From: Herbaspirillum aquaticum | Lineage (GTDB): Bacteria > Pseudomonadota > Gammaproteobacteria > Burkholderiales > Burkholderiaceae_D | NCBI RefSeq assembly: GCF_002213425.1 | Contig: NZ_NJGV01000011.1 | Coordinates: 124,001-188,000 of the forward strand | DNA: 64,000 bases | Direction of reading: 5' to 3' | In this document: positions 45,368 to 54,610 of the stretch, piece after piece | Position numbering within the stretch: position 1 is the first letter of the stretch | Layout: the number at the start of each line of letters is the position of its first letter | Program-made: the position numbers and the translations under genes | Notes under the pieces: generated by a model | The model's database searches: none | Told to the model about the DNA's origin: nothing | The model's input: the letters and a program-made list of their open reading frames with translations, nothing else

Positions 45368-45952
45368 CTAGCGGCCGATCTGCAGAAAACGGCTGTCCTG
45401 GCTCAGCAGCGACAGGTCAAGTTCATCCCATTGCTGGTCACCGCTGTCTTTATAACGTCCGGCAAGGCCCGGCAAGGGAATTTCCGTATCGTAATTTTTC
45501 GATATTTGCGTCATTTCTGTGATGTCACGCAGTCCCAATACCCTTGACACCAGCAAACCGCATTGCGGTGCCAGGCCCTGGGCCAGCAGCAGGACGTGGC
45601 TGCTGCGTCCGATTTCCTGGGGAACGGCACCGGCCAGGCCCATGAGGTCGGCCATGCCGATCAGGCTGCCCCGCAGGTTGAGCAGGCCGCGAAACCAGTC
45701 GCGGGTGGCGGGGACGGGGGTGATGGCAAGCCCGGAGAGCGGCACGATCTCGCCGGCTTGGGCCAGCGGGACCAGATAGCAGTGTTCGCCCATGGCCACC
45801 GCGAGGCGGCGCGAGCGCATGCTTTCGTTGTCGGAGGCGGCCATGCGCGCCAGCAGCGAGGCCTGGAACTGCTCCAGCCCCTCACGCTCCGGCACGCCGT
45901 GAAAGCTGCGCGCGGCCGGCGCGTTGATGACGAAATCCTTGGTGTGTGGCAT
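45368..45952 (-). CDS. pilI: CheW-like scaffold protein PilI
   Basis: 194 residues from the ATG at 45952, which follows a GAGG site; the frame reaches 46048 without a good start. A CheW-like domain fills residues 45-190 (VAMGEHCYLVPLAQAGEIVPLSGLAITPVPATRDWFRGLLNLRGSLIGMADLMGLAG). It couples PilJ to ChpA. In related bacteria pilG and pilH precede it; here the 451 bp between it and rubredoxin hold neither. Confidence 0.88.
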   Translation of the reverse strand: MPHTKDFVINAPAARSFHGVPEREGLEQFQASLLARMAASDNESMRSRRLAVAMGEHCYLVPLAQAGEIVPLSGLAITPVPATRDWFRGLLNLRGSLIGMADLMGLAGAVPQEIGRSSHVLLLAQGLAPQCGLLVSRVLGLRDITEMTQISKNYDTEIPLPGLAGRYKDSGDQQWDELDLSLLSQDSRFLQIGR

Positions 45953-46403
45953 ACCAGCCCTCATGAAACGGTTAAGAAAGGCCATGCCGCCGCACGCTTG
46001 CGCGCACGCCGAACCGGGCCAGCGGCGCGATGGCGGGGCTGGGCTCAATGGACAAGACCGAAGGGGGAATGCCGTACTGGGTCCGGGCGGACGTCTGTGC
46101 GTCCTGTTATCCGGTCATGCGGGCAAAGCTGGTACTGGAGCAGATTTTACCCAGAAAAGTTCGCCGCTTTTCCGCCCGGCAAAGACATGGCACCAGCAGG
46201 CAGAAGAAAATGATGGGAAAACGAGACGAAAATCGTGACAAAGCGGGAGTTTGATGTAGATCAAATCCCGTTAGGCAGGAAAACAGGGGGGGGTGAGCGG
46301 CGACTCCCGGCAGGACGGAAGCGCCGCCAGCGCGCCGCCGGGCAGATGACGGCGGGACGCGATGCCGAAGCCGTCGGCGGCGGTACAGCTGATCAGGAAG
46401 CGA
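45953..46403. other. Gap between rubredoxin and pilI, where pilG and pilH would be expected
   Basis: 451 bp, too short for both response regulators (each about 120-130 codons). No receiver motif (DD...D...K) was found in either strand. It holds an FNR-type site at 46251-46264 and presumably the promoter of pilIJ-chpA. Confidence 0.6.
46251..46264. promoter_or_regulatory. FNR/ANR box
   Basis: TTGAT-GTAG-ATCAA is a perfect match to the FNR consensus TTGAT-N4-ATCAA. It is about 300 bp upstream of pilI and downstream of the rubredoxin stop, so it most likely acts on the chemosensory operon, linking it to oxygen supply (inference). Confidence 0.65.
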
Positions 46404-46592
46404 TCAGATCGCGACCATCTCGAAATCTTCCTTGCGGGCGCCGCATTCCGGGCAGGTCCAGTTGATGGGCACATCGTCCCAGCGGGTGCCCGGGGCGATG
46501 CCTTCTTCGGGCAGGCCTGCTTCTTCGTCGTAGATCCAACCACAGATCAGGCACATCCAGGTTTTGAATTCGGTTTGGCTGCTATTCGTCAC
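46404..46592 (-). CDS. Rubredoxin
   Basis: 62-residue one-iron electron carrier. CLICGWIYDEEAG and CPECGARKEDFE supply the four Fe ligands, with the usual GTRWDDVP between. Starts with GTG at 46592, with AGGGA nine bases upstream. Divergent from the thiD-like gene. In betaproteobacteria rubredoxin often stands directly before pilG; here pilG is missing. Confidence 0.93.
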   Translation of the reverse strand: MTNSSQTEFKTWMCLICGWIYDEEAGLPEEGIAPGTRWDDVPINWTCPECGARKEDFEMVAI

Positions 46593-46654
46593 GGCTGACT
46601 ATCCCTAAAATCAATCAAGTAAAATGCTAAGTCAGCTATCTTAATCTACTCGAC

Positions 46655-47503
46655 GTGCAAAACCAAACTCCTCCCCTCATCCTCAGCTTCGGCGCAGCCG
46701 ATCCGGTCGGCGCCACGGGCGTGCAGGCCGATCTCGCCACTTTCGCCGCCATGGGCTGCCACGGTTTGTCGGTGGTGACGGCTTTGCTCATCGGTGACAC
46801 CGCCCGCGTCGAAGACGTGCAGGTCGTCGAAGTGGACTGGGTCGCCGACCAGGCCCGCGTAATCCTCGAAGACATGGCGGTGGCCGCCTTCAAGGTGGGC
46901 GCGCTGGGCAGCATCGAGAACATCTCGGTGATTGCCGAGATCGTCTCGGACTATCCCGACGTACCGCTGATCCTGGATCCCTTCATCAGCGCCCTGGCCA
47001 ACCAGGAAGACGAGGATGATCGCCTGATCGCCATCCGCGAACTGCTGATCCCGCAAGCCACCGTGCTGATCTGCTCGGCCGGTGAACTGACCCGCCTGGC
47101 AGAAACCTGGCGCGAGCCGGTGCCAGGCGATGCGCTGGAGCTGGACGCCATGCGCATCATCGAGATGGGCTGCGAATACCTGCTGGTGACCAATACCCAG
47201 ACCGACCTGCAGGAAGTGGCCAATTCGCTCTTCGACGAATCCGGCCTGGTGCGCCAGGATGCCTGGCCGCGCCTGCCGGGCTCCTTCGTGGGTGCCGGCA
47301 GCACGCTCTCGGCGGCCATGGCCGCGATGCTGGCCAATGACCTGGAGGTGCCGCTGGCCGCTTCCGAGGCGCAGGAGTTCACGCTGGCCGCGCTGGCCAA
47401 TGCGCAGCGCATCGGCATGGGCAAGCTGCTGCCGGACCGCTATTTCTGGGCGCGCGAATCGGAAGATCCTGCCGATCTGGACGCGCCGCCTTCCATCAAC
47501 TGA
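46655..47503 (+). CDS. ThiD-like phosphomethylpyrimidine kinase with altered active-site motifs
   Basis: 282 residues of the ribokinase/ThiD fold, which phosphorylates hydroxymethylpyrimidine (phosphate) in thiamine synthesis. The N-terminal motif usually reading SDPSGGAGIQADLKT is AADPVGATGVQADLATF, and the anion-hole motif usually GTGCTLSAA is GAGSTLSAA, so the catalytic Cys is Ser. These changes leave true ThiD activity doubtful. Start is a GTG at 46655 without a visible ribosome site. Followed after 34 bp by hemL; the rubredoxin/thiD-like/hemL order recurs in Burkholderiales as I recall it. Confidence 0.8.
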   Translation: MQNQTPPLILSFGAADPVGATGVQADLATFAAMGCHGLSVVTALLIGDTARVEDVQVVEVDWVADQARVILEDMAVAAFKVGALGSIENISVIAEIVSDYPDVPLILDPFISALANQEDEDDRLIAIRELLIPQATVLICSAGELTRLAETWREPVPGDALELDAMRIIEMGCEYLLVTNTQTDLQEVANSLFDESGLVRQDAWPRLPGSFVGAGSTLSAAMAAMLANDLEVPLAASEAQEFTLAALANAQRIGMGKLLPDRYFWARESEDPADLDAPPSIN

Positions 47504-47537
47504 TTTTCTGTATCCGGACTGAATCGTCCGCACACTC

Positions 47538-48821
47538 ATGACCAAGACCAATGCATCCCTGTTCGCCCGCGCCCAGCAAAGCACGCCGGGCGGCGTCAAT
47601 TCCCCGGTACGCGCCTTCCGCTCGGTAGGCGGCACCCCGCGCTTCATCGAGCGCGCCGAAGGCCCCTGGTTCTGGGATGCCGAAGGCAAGCGCTACATCG
47701 ACTACATCGGCTCCTGGGGCCCGGCCATCGTCGGCCACGCCCATCCGGACGTGGTCAAGGCGGTGCAGCAAGCAGCCGCGCGCGGCCTGTCCTTCGGTGC
47801 ACCGACCGAGGCCGAAATCGAGATGGCCGAAGAGATCATCAAGCTGGTGCCCTCCATCGAGCAGATCCGCCTGGTCTCCTCGGGTACCGAAGCGACCATG
47901 AGCGCGCTGCGCCTGGCGCGCGGCGCGACCGGCCGCGACAAGATCATCAAATTCGAAGGCTGCTACCACGGCCACGCCGACTCCCTGCTGGTGAAAGCCG
48001 GCAGCGGCTTGCTGACGTTCGGCAACCCGACCTCGGCCGGGGTCCCGGAAGACTTCGCCAAACACACCCTGGTGCTGGACTACAACAACGCCGCCCAGCT
48101 GGAAGAGGCCTTCAAGAATGCCGGCAACGAGATCGCCTGCGTGATCGTGGAACCGGTGGCGGGCAACATGAACCTGGTGCGCGCTTCGGACGAGTTCCTG
48201 CGCACCATGCGCCGCCTGTGTACCGAATACGGCGCCATCCTGATCTTTGATGAAGTGATGTCGGGCTTCCGCGTGGCGCGCGGCGGCGCCCAGGAATTGA
48301 ACGGCATCGTTCCCGACCTGACGGCACTGGGCAAGGTGATCGGCGGCGGCCTGCCGGTGGCCGCTTTCGGTGGCCGCGCCGAGGTGATGAAGCACCTGGC
48401 GCCGCTGGGTGGCGTCTACCAGGCCGGCACCCTCTCGGGCAATCCGGTGACCGTGGCGGCCGGCATGGCGACCCTGAAGATCATCCAGCAACCGGACTTC
48501 TACACCCATCTGACGGCCCAGACCCGCAAGCTGGCCGATGGCCTCACCGCTGCGGCCAAGGCGGCCGGCGTGAGCTTCGCAGCCGATGCCATCGGCGGCA
48601 TGTTCGGCCTCTACTTCGATGCCAAGGTGCCGACCAGTTACGCGGAGGTGATGCAGGGTGACAAGGAACGCTTCAACCGCTTCTTCCACAAGATGCTGGA
48701 TGCGGGCGTGTACTTCGCGCCTTCGGCCTTCGAAGCCGGCTTCGTGTCGGCCCAGCACAGCGATGCGATCATCGAGGAAACCATCGCCGCTGCGACCAAG
48801 GCCTTCACTGAACTGGGCTGA
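47538..48821 (+). CDS. hemL: Glutamate-1-semialdehyde 2,1-aminomutase
   Basis: 427 residues. PLP enzyme forming 5-aminolevulinate in the C5 haem pathway. [30 protein letters not shown] at the start, [19 protein letters not shown] for the PLP ring, the Schiff-base Lys in [19 protein letters not shown], and [16 protein letters not shown]. Full length. Confidence 0.97.
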   Translation: MTKTNASLFARAQQSTPGGVNSPVRAFRSVGGTPRFIERAEGPWFWDAEGKRYIDYIGSWGPAIVGHAHPDVVKAVQQAAARGLSFGAPTEAEIEMAEEIIKLVPSIEQIRLVSSGTEATMSALRLARGATGRDKIIKFEGCYHGHADSLLVKAGSGLLTFGNPTSAGVPEDFAKHTLVLDYNNAAQLEEAFKNAGNEIACVIVEPVAGNMNLVRASDEFLRTMRRLCTEYGAILIFDEVMSGFRVARGGAQELNGIVPDLTALGKVIGGGLPVAAFGGRAEVMKHLAPLGGVYQAGTLSGNPVTVAAGMATLKIIQQPDFYTHLTAQTRKLADGLTAAAKAAGVSFAADAIGGMFGLYFDAKVPTSYAEVMQGDKERFNRFFHKMLDAGVYFAPSAFEAGFVSAQHSDAIIEETIAAATKAFTELG

Positions 48822-48913
48822 GGCTGGCGCGGGCGTTTCCGGCGGCGGCGGGCCGCTCCCGGAAATGCCCGTCGCATGGAGGGTCCGGGGCCATATGAAG
48901 GTTCTGGAAATGA

Positions 48914-48939
48914 AAAAAGGACGCCGCGGCGTCCTTTTT
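48914..48939 (+). terminator. Bidirectional terminator between hemL and erpA
   Basis: AAAAAGGACGCC / GGCGTCCTTTTT with a two-base centre. T runs on both strands suit both convergent genes. Confidence 0.85.
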
Positions 48940-48985
48940 CTTCATCTCCCCGCAAAGCTGCACCAGGCGGGGAATCTGGCGGCGC

Positions 48986-49351
48986 TTACACCGAGAACGA
49001 GGAGCCGCAACCGCAAGTGGTCGTGGCGTTCGGGTTCTTGATGACGAATTGCGCGCCTTCCAGGTCGTCCTTGTAGTCGATCTCGGCGCCCACCAGGTAC
49101 TGGTAGCTCATCGAGTCGATCAACAGCTGGACACCGTTCTTGCTCATGGTGGTGTCGTCTTCGTTGACGATTTCATCAAAGGTGAAACCATACTGGAAAC
49201 CCGAGCAACCACCGCCCTGCACGAAGACGCGCAGTTTCAGGTCGGGATTGCCTTCTTCCTCGATCAGCTGGGCCACCTTGGCGGCTGCGCTGTCGCTGAA
49301 GTTGATCGGGGCGGGCATGTCGGTTTGTTGCAGTTCGGCTACGGCGTTCAT
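48986..49351 (-). CDS. erpA: Iron-sulfur cluster insertion protein ErpA
   Basis: 121-residue A-type carrier. Cluster ligands are Cys in [12 protein letters not shown] and the C-terminal [11 protein letters not shown]. Delivers 4Fe-4S clusters to apo-enzymes such as IspG/IspH of the MEP pathway. Last gene of the group argC-DUF6776-bactofilin-erpA, with 73 bp before it. Confidence 0.95.
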   Translation of the reverse strand: MNAVAELQQTDMPAPINFSDSAAAKVAQLIEEEGNPDLKLRVFVQGGGCSGFQYGFTFDEIVNEDDTTMSKNGVQLLIDSMSYQYLVGAEIDYKDDLEGAQFVIKNPNATTTCGCGSSFSV

Positions 49352-49424
49352 TTCGGGCTCCTGCTGGGCTTGAGGCGGATCAATACATTAGATCGATAAA
49401 GCCATTATAAGCGCTTGCGGATTT

Positions 49425-49820
49425 TCATGCTTCCGACGATGCAGCCAGCTTCAGCAGCGGCGTCTCGACCTGCTGGTCATGGCTGAGCTTGCCCGACACC
49501 AGGGCGCCGCCATGCATCTCCAGCGCCTTGTAGAAGACATTGCCGGTAATGCGAGCCTTGGGCTGCAGCTCCAGCAGTTCGCTGGAGTGGACGTCGCCGA
49601 CGATCTCGCCGTTGACGATCAGGTGCGCCGCACGCACCTCACCGACCACCTTGGCGTGCTCCGAGATGACCAGCACGCTGGGCTGTCCGGCTTCGGCATT
49701 GATGTTGCCGGTAATGGCGCCGTCGATGCGCAGGCCGCCCTTGAAGCCGACATCGCCCGTGATGCTGGTGGACATGCCGATCAGGCTGTCGATCGTGCTT
49801 TTGGTCTTGCGTGTAAACAT
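49425..49820 (-). CDS. Bactofilin (polymer-forming cytoskeletal protein)
   Basis: 131 residues. A single right-handed beta-helix domain: STSITGDVGFKGGLRIDGAITGNI, VLVISEHAKVVGEVRAAHLIVNGEIVGDV, PKARITGNVFYKALEMHGGALVSGKL. Bactofilins polymerise without nucleotide and place cell-wall or stalk machinery. It follows the DUF6776 membrane protein by 9 bp, so the two probably work together. Confidence 0.92.
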   Translation of the reverse strand: MFTRKTKSTIDSLIGMSTSITGDVGFKGGLRIDGAITGNINAEAGQPSVLVISEHAKVVGEVRAAHLIVNGEIVGDVHSSELLELQPKARITGNVFYKALEMHGGALVSGKLSHDQQVETPLLKLAASSEA

Positions 49821-49829
49821 GGAATCACC

Positions 49830-50561
49830 TCACAGATCTACCGACTGCTGGGCACGCACCTGGCCGCGGTCGAGAACACGGACGGCCACCGACTTGACGA
49901 TGGCGCCCTCAGGAATGGTCAGCAGGCCCTCGACCCGCTGGTAGTACTTGAATGCGAGCCGGTAACGCGCCTGGTCAGAGGAATTGCTTTCCGGGAAGTT
50001 GATGGTAACACCTTTGCCGCCCTGCACCATATTGACACTAAGTTGCAGGTTTCCTGCAAACTGTTGCGTTCCCCCACCACCTTGCATGACCAGCACGCGA
50101 TAGCGCAGTTGGTTGGGCGAGGCCTGTTCGGCCTTGAAGCGCTGGATGGTGATGCCGGGTGCGCCCAGGTTGGTCGGCAGCAGGCTGTCGAAGAACGCCA
50201 GGTCTTCCTTCTGGCGGTTGATTTCCGCCTCCAGGTTCTTGACCTGGGTGGCCAGCGTGGCTTGCGCCGTCTGGGCAATCTTCAGCTCATTTTGCGACGC
50301 GTTGGAGGCCGATTGCAAGCGCTCATTTTCGGCGGTCAGTTTCTTGACCTGTTCGCTGAGCTCCTCGATCTGTTCGCCAGCGTCACCATGCAGTCCAGGC
50401 AGGTTGTTGCGCCCCAGCTGGTAGGTCCAGACCGCCGCCGCCGCACCCACGGCCACCACCGCTGCCCACAGCAGGATCAGCAGCGGCAGCGGGAGATGAC
50501 GCTTGATGGTCATTTTCGGCGCAGAAATGCTCATGCGCCGACGCCACAAGCGGTACTTCAC
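49830..50561 (-). CDS. DUF6776-type membrane coiled-coil protein
   Basis: 243 residues: cytoplasmic basic N-terminus, one TM helix ([23 protein letters not shown]), a coiled coil of about 60 residues ([23 protein letters not shown]...[22 protein letters not shown]) and a periplasmic beta-rich domain. The start is GTG at 50561, overlapping the argC stop (GTGA) for coupled translation; ATG at 50534 is the alternative. Coupled to a bactofilin gene, it could be that polymer's membrane anchor or wall-side partner (inference). Confidence 0.82.
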   Translation of the reverse strand: MKYRLWRRRMSISAPKMTIKRHLPLPLLILLWAAVVAVGAAAAVWTYQLGRNNLPGLHGDAGEQIEELSEQVKKLTAENERLQSASNASQNELKIAQTAQATLATQVKNLEAEINRQKEDLAFFDSLLPTNLGAPGITIQRFKAEQASPNQLRYRVLVMQGGGGTQQFAGNLQLSVNMVQGGKGVTINFPESNSSDQARYRLAFKYYQRVEGLLTIPEGAIVKSVAVRVLDRGQVRAQQSVDL

Positions 50562-51595
50562 GGCAGGACCGGGACCTGCTGCAGGCCGGTGGTTTCATCC
50601 AGTCCAAACATCAGGTTCATGCACTGCACGGCCTGGCCGGAAGCGCCCTTGACCAGGTTGTCCTGGACCACCAGCACCACCACCGTATCGCCATTGTCAG
50701 GACGATGCACGGCCAGGCGCAGCATGTTGGAGGCGCGCGTGGTGCGGGTCTCGGGATGCGAACCGAAGGGCAGCACGTCGACGAAGGGCTCATCCTTGTA
50801 GGCCTCTTCGAACAGGGCCTGCAGGGCGGCGTTGTCGATATCCTTGGTCAGGCGCGCGTACAGGGTGGAGTGCATGCCACGGATCATCGGCACCAGGTGC
50901 GGCGTAAACAGCAGGCCGACCTTGTCACTGGTCAGGTGCGACAGGCGCTCGATGGTTTCGGGCGAGTGGCGATGGCCGGAGACGCCATAGGCCTTGAAGT
51001 TGTCGGAGGCTTCCGAGAACAGCAGGCTCAGTTCCGCCTTGCGGCCGGCGCCGGAGACACCGGACTTGCAGTCGGCGATCAGGTGCGAGGCATCGATCAC
51101 GCCGGCCTTGAGCAGCGGCGCAAAGCCCAGCTGCATGGTGGTCGGATAGCAGCCGGGATTGCCCACCACGCGCGCCTTGCGGATGGCTTCACGGTTCAGT
51201 TCGGGCAGGCCGTAGGCGGCTTCCTTCAACAGGTCGGTGCAGCTGTGCGGCAGCTTGTACCACTTCTCGAAAGCGGCCACGTCCTGCATGCGGAAGTCCG
51301 CTGCCAGGTCGATCACCTTCACGCCAGCAGCCACCAGTTCGGGCGCCTGGGCCATGGCCACACCATGCGGGGTGGCGAAGAAGACCACGTCGCAATCGGT
51401 CAGGCGGGCCTTGTCGGGGGAGGAGAACGCCACGTCCACGCGGCCGCGCAGGGACGGATACATCTCGGCCACCGGCATGCCGTCTTCCTTGCGCGACGTC
51501 ACGGCCTGCACGCGGGCCTGTGGGTGCGTCGCGAAAATACGCAGCAACTCGACGCCGGTGTAACCGGTTCCGCCAACGATACCTACCTTGATCAT
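50558..51595 (-). CDS. argC: N-acetyl-gamma-glutamyl-phosphate reductase
   Basis: 345 residues. NADPH-dependent third step of arginine synthesis. [25 protein letters not shown] nucleotide-binding start, catalytic Cys149 in [11 protein letters not shown], and HRHSPETIE. The start at 51595 fits the family; the frame runs back to 51667 into the rpsI spacer. Confidence 0.96.
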   Translation of the reverse strand: MIKVGIVGGTGYTGVELLRIFATHPQARVQAVTSRKEDGMPVAEMYPSLRGRVDVAFSSPDKARLTDCDVVFFATPHGVAMAQAPELVAAGVKVIDLAADFRMQDVAAFEKWYKLPHSCTDLLKEAAYGLPELNREAIRKARVVGNPGCYPTTMQLGFAPLLKAGVIDASHLIADCKSGVSGAGRKAELSLLFSEASDNFKAYGVSGHRHSPETIERLSHLTSDKVGLLFTPHLVPMIRGMHSTLYARLTKDIDNAALQALFEEAYKDEPFVDVLPFGSHPETRTTRASNMLRLAVHRPDNGDTVVVLVVQDNLVKGASGQAVQCMNLMFGLDETTGLQQVPVLP

Positions 51596-51827
51596 GTCTG
51601 GTCCTTGCGAGAAAAGGCGAAGAAAAAACGCCGTGGCGGACGAGCGCCGGACGTGCGTGCATGGCACGCTGAAAAGCGGTCAATTTTAGCAGGAGAATAT
51701 TTCCCGCTGATTTCCGATCGGACAGTAATTTCCGCAAATAGCCGAAATTATCGTCACACTACGAGACGTTGCGCAAGCAAGTGCAAAACTCCCCATGCAA
51801 AAGCACAGCGGCAACGCAGAAAAGCAA

Positions 51828-51857
51828 AAAGCCGCCGGCACAGATGCCGACGGCTTT
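51828..51857 (-). terminator. Intrinsic terminator of rplM-rpsI
   Basis: On the minus strand an interrupted stem (AAAGCCG...CGGCTTT arms around ACAGAT) is followed by TTTTT, 19 bp after the rpsI stop. Confidence 0.8.
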
Positions 51858-51875
51858 CCGTAATGCAAGAAACGA

Positions 51876-52268
51876 TTAACGCTTCGAGAATTGCTTTGCG
51901 CGACGTGCCTTGCGCAGACCAACCTTCTTACGTTCGACTTCACGCGCGTCACGGGTGACGAAGCCTGCGTTGGACAGGGCCGGCTTCAAGCCAGCATCGT
52001 AGTCGATCAGGGCGCGGGTGATGCCGTGGCGAACAGCGCCGGCCTGGCCGGATTCGCCGCCACCGTGGACGTTCACCTTGATGTCGAAACGCTCGACGTT
52101 GCCGGTCAGTTCCAGCGGCTGACGGATCACCATCAGGCCGGTTTCGCGGGAGAAGTACTCAGCGGCGGGCTTGCCATTGACGATGATGTTGCCCGAACCT
52201 GCCTTGATGAAAACACGCGCCACTGCACTCTTGCGACGGCCGGTTCCGTAATTGTAGTTACCGATCAT
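51876..52268 (-). CDS. rpsI: 30S ribosomal protein S9
   Basis: 130 residues. [27 protein letters not shown] at the start and the basic tail [18 protein letters not shown] that reaches the P-site tRNA. Follows rplM by 9 bp, the universal bacterial order. Confidence 0.98.
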   Translation of the reverse strand: MIGNYNYGTGRRKSAVARVFIKAGSGNIIVNGKPAAEYFSRETGLMVIRQPLELTGNVERFDIKVNVHGGGESGQAGAVRHGITRALIDYDAGLKPALSNAGFVTRDAREVERKKVGLRKARRAKQFSKR

Positions 52269-52277
52269 GTCTGTTCC

Positions 52278-52706
52278 TTAGAGGGCGAGGGGTTTCGGTT
52301 GCTGCGCGGCGTGCGGATGGTTGCCATCTGCATAAACCTTCAGCTTCTTGATCATGGCGTAGCCCAGCGGACCCTTGGGCAGCATGCCCTTGACGGCCTT
52401 CTCCAGCGCACGGCCGGGGAAACGCTGTTGCATCTTCAGGAAGTTGGTTTCGTAGATGCCGCCCGGATAACCGCTGTGGCGGAAATAGGTCTTTTCAGTG
52501 GCCTTGGTGCCGGTCACGCGCAGCTTGCCTGCGTTGACGACGACGATGAAGTCACCGGTATCGACGTGCGGAGTGAATTCGGGTTTGTGCTTGCCGCGCA
52601 GTCGGAGTGCCACTTCGCTGGCAACACGTCCGAGGACCAAGTCCGTCGCGTCAATCACGAACCACTCGCGCTGAACCTCATGGGCTTTAGCGGAAAAGGT
52701 CTTCAT
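52278..52706 (-). CDS. rplM: 50S ribosomal protein L13
   Basis: 142 residues, standard length. [62 protein letters not shown] and [31 protein letters not shown] are L13 signatures. Transcribed from the promoter at 52847-52876 with a leader of about 135 nt. Confidence 0.98.
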   Translation of the reverse strand: MKTFSAKAHEVQREWFVIDATDLVLGRVASEVALRLRGKHKPEFTPHVDTGDFIVVVNAGKLRVTGTKATEKTYFRHSGYPGGIYETNFLKMQQRFPGRALEKAVKGMLPKGPLGYAMIKKLKVYADGNHPHAAQQPKPLAL

Positions 52707-52846
52707 GTTTGACTTTCTCTATCAGTATATAAACGCTCAAATGGCGGTTCCGCTCATGCGGGCCAGCGGGCCGAAACCTGCTGTCCTTTGTACTTCGCTT
52801 CGCGGACTCATCCTTTTATCTTCCCGAGCGCATGGGAAAGCCGGCA

Positions 52847-52876
52847 AGTATAGCCTTTTCAAGGACTTAGCGTCAA
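52847..52876 (-). promoter_or_regulatory. Sigma-70 promoter of rplM-rpsI
   Basis: On the minus strand TTGACG (52876-52871), 18 bp, TATACT (52852-52847). Predicted start near 52840. Confidence 0.7.
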
Positions 52877-52989
52877 AAGGTTTTGGGGGATTGTGGCGTC
52901 GATCCGGCATTCTGCCTGGCTTTTATCGCCGGAAGACGGCATTTAGTTGCCCTCAGCGCAACTTTGCGAAGCGCCTGGCCGGAAAATGG

Positions 52990-53082
52990 ACAAAAAAAAC
53001 CCGGACACTCAGGTTCCGGGTTTAATCCACACCAATGAGGAGGGTGGAGGAGACATCGTTACGTGCTGCAAAAACTTCCGTT
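52990..53082 (-). ncRNA. Candidate small RNA with CCUCC motifs, upstream of rplM
   Basis: A strong minus-strand promoter (TTGCGT at 53117-53112, 17 bp, TATATT at 53094-53089) is followed by about 90 nt and an intrinsic terminator (AAACCCGGA / TCCGGGTTT, then eight T, 53023-52992). No protein gene lies between. The middle is C-rich, with two CCUCC stretches (about 53036-53053) complementary to Shine-Dalgarno sequences, a known targeting mode of several proteobacterial small RNAs. A 15-codon frame beginning MSPPPSSLVW starts near 53057 and ends inside the terminator stem, but has no good ribosome site. Confidence 0.6.
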
Positions 53083-53339
53083 GAATTCAATATAGCAAAG
53101 CGGTTTGTGCAACGCAATAACGCGAGGCGAATAAATTTGTAACTGTCTGCAAGCAGCGTCACTATTGGGTTACAAGTTCCTGCAAGCCCTTCCGGAATGC
53201 GAAACAGGAATAATCATTCGTCAATTTTTCTGCAGCGCAAAAATCACCAAGTTTCATATGCCCTGCCCTGCACCGGCTGCAGGCGGGCGCGTCAAAAGCT
53301 ACAATACGCAGCTTCATTGAACCCATTGGGACGAGACAG

Positions 53340-53798
53340 ATGGAATGCACAGTACGTTGGACCGGCTTGTCCGGCATGACCTTCACGGCGGAAACCGGTT
53401 CGGGCCACCTGCTGACGATGGATGGCGCCCCTGATGGCGGCGGCCGCAACCTGGCGCCGCGCCCCATGGAAGTGGTGCTGGCCGGTACCGGTGGCTGCAC
53501 CGCCTACGACGTGGTGGTCATCCTGCGCAAGAGCGGCCAGGACGTGCGCGGCTGCGACGTGACCCTGAAGTCCGAGCGCGCCGAGACCGATCCCAAGGTG
53601 TTCACCAAGATTCATTTCCACTTCACCGTGCGCGGCCGCAACCTCAAGACCAACGTGGTCGAGCGCGCCATCAAGCTGTCCCACGACAAGTACTGCTCGG
53701 CATCGATCATGCTGGAGAAGACAGCCGAGATCACGCACTCCTTCGAGATCATCGACGACCTGACCGATACCTCCTCGGCAGCCGCCCAGCAGCAGTAA
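53340..53798 (+). CDS. OsmC-family protein (YhfA-like)
   Basis: 152 residues of the OsmC/Ohr fold. The two reactive cysteines of the family appear in GTGGCTAYDVVVILRKSG and HDKYCSASIMLEKTAEI. Members are peroxidases or have unknown roles; the YhfA subgroup is poorly studied. Stand-alone gene. Confidence 0.88.
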   Translation: MECTVRWTGLSGMTFTAETGSGHLLTMDGAPDGGGRNLAPRPMEVVLAGTGGCTAYDVVVILRKSGQDVRGCDVTLKSERAETDPKVFTKIHFHFTVRGRNLKTNVVERAIKLSHDKYCSASIMLEKTAEITHSFEIIDDLTDTSSAAAQQQ

Positions 53799-53831
53799 GT
53801 GCCAAGGCAGCCAAGGCAGGATGCAGCAAGA

Positions 53832-53857
53832 AAAAAAGCGGCCGAGGCCGCTTTTTT
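53832..53857. terminator. Bidirectional terminator between osmC-like and coq7
   Basis: AAAAAAGCGGCC / GGCCGCTTTTTT with a GA centre; serves both convergent genes. Confidence 0.88.
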
Positions 53858-53887
53858 CATGTCCGGCGATCCGGCCGCCTTCCGGGT

Positions 53888-54514
53888 TCAGATCCGGTAA
53901 GCCACCGTGGTCATGACCTTGGCCATGGCCTTCATCAATCCACGTACCGGTGCCGGCACTTCGGCTGCGCCCAGGTCACGCGCGGCCTGGCCGTGCTCGA
54001 TCTCATCGAGGCGCATCTGGTCGACGATGGCGCGCGAGCGGTTGTCCTGGGCCGGCAGCTTGTCCAGGTGGCCCAGCAGGTGGTGCTCGACCTGGCGCTC
54101 GGTCTCGGAGACGAAACCCAGGTTGCGCGCATCGCCCAGCCGTGCCGCGATGCTGCCCAGCACGTAGGCGCCGCCGTACCACAGCGGATTGAGCAGGCTG
54201 GTATGCGACCCCAGTTCGCGCAGGCGTTCGGCGGTCCAGGCGAGGTGATCCTCTTCCTCGATGCCGGCGCGCTTGAAGGCCGCTTTGATATCTTCCGTCT
54301 GGGCAAAGCGGCCCTGGGCGTCGTAGAGCGCCTGGGCGCAGACCTCGCCCACATTGTTGACGCGCATCAGCCCGGCCGCGTGGCGCTTCTCGGCCTCGTT
54401 CATGACACCGTCCGGCAGGCCACGTCCCGGGTTGGGACGGCTCTCGAACACCACGCCGCTGATCACGCGCAGCGCCTTGTCGAAATCGGTAATCAGTTCA
54501 TCGACGACTTGCAT
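53888..54514 (-). CDS. coq7: Demethoxyubiquinone hydroxylase
   Basis: 208 residues. Di-iron hydroxylase of ubiquinone synthesis. Two repeats supply the iron ligands: NNVGEVCAQALY with EEEDHLAW in the first half and SETERQVEHHLLGHL with MRLDEIEHGQAA in the second. Downstream of pyrC on the same strand (96-bp gap). Confidence 0.94.
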   Translation of the reverse strand: MQVVDELITDFDKALRVISGVVFESRPNPGRGLPDGVMNEAEKRHAAGLMRVNNVGEVCAQALYDAQGRFAQTEDIKAAFKRAGIEEEDHLAWTAERLRELGSHTSLLNPLWYGGAYVLGSIAARLGDARNLGFVSETERQVEHHLLGHLDKLPAQDNRSRAIVDQMRLDEIEHGQAARDLGAAEVPAPVRGLMKAMAKVMTTVAYRI

Positions 54515-54610
54515 ACAGCTCGCCTTTCTCTCGTTGTGATGGACATCCCGGCCGCGCCACTCGTGCGGGCTGGCCGGGGACGAAGGAACATGGCTGATCC
54601 CTGAACCGGA

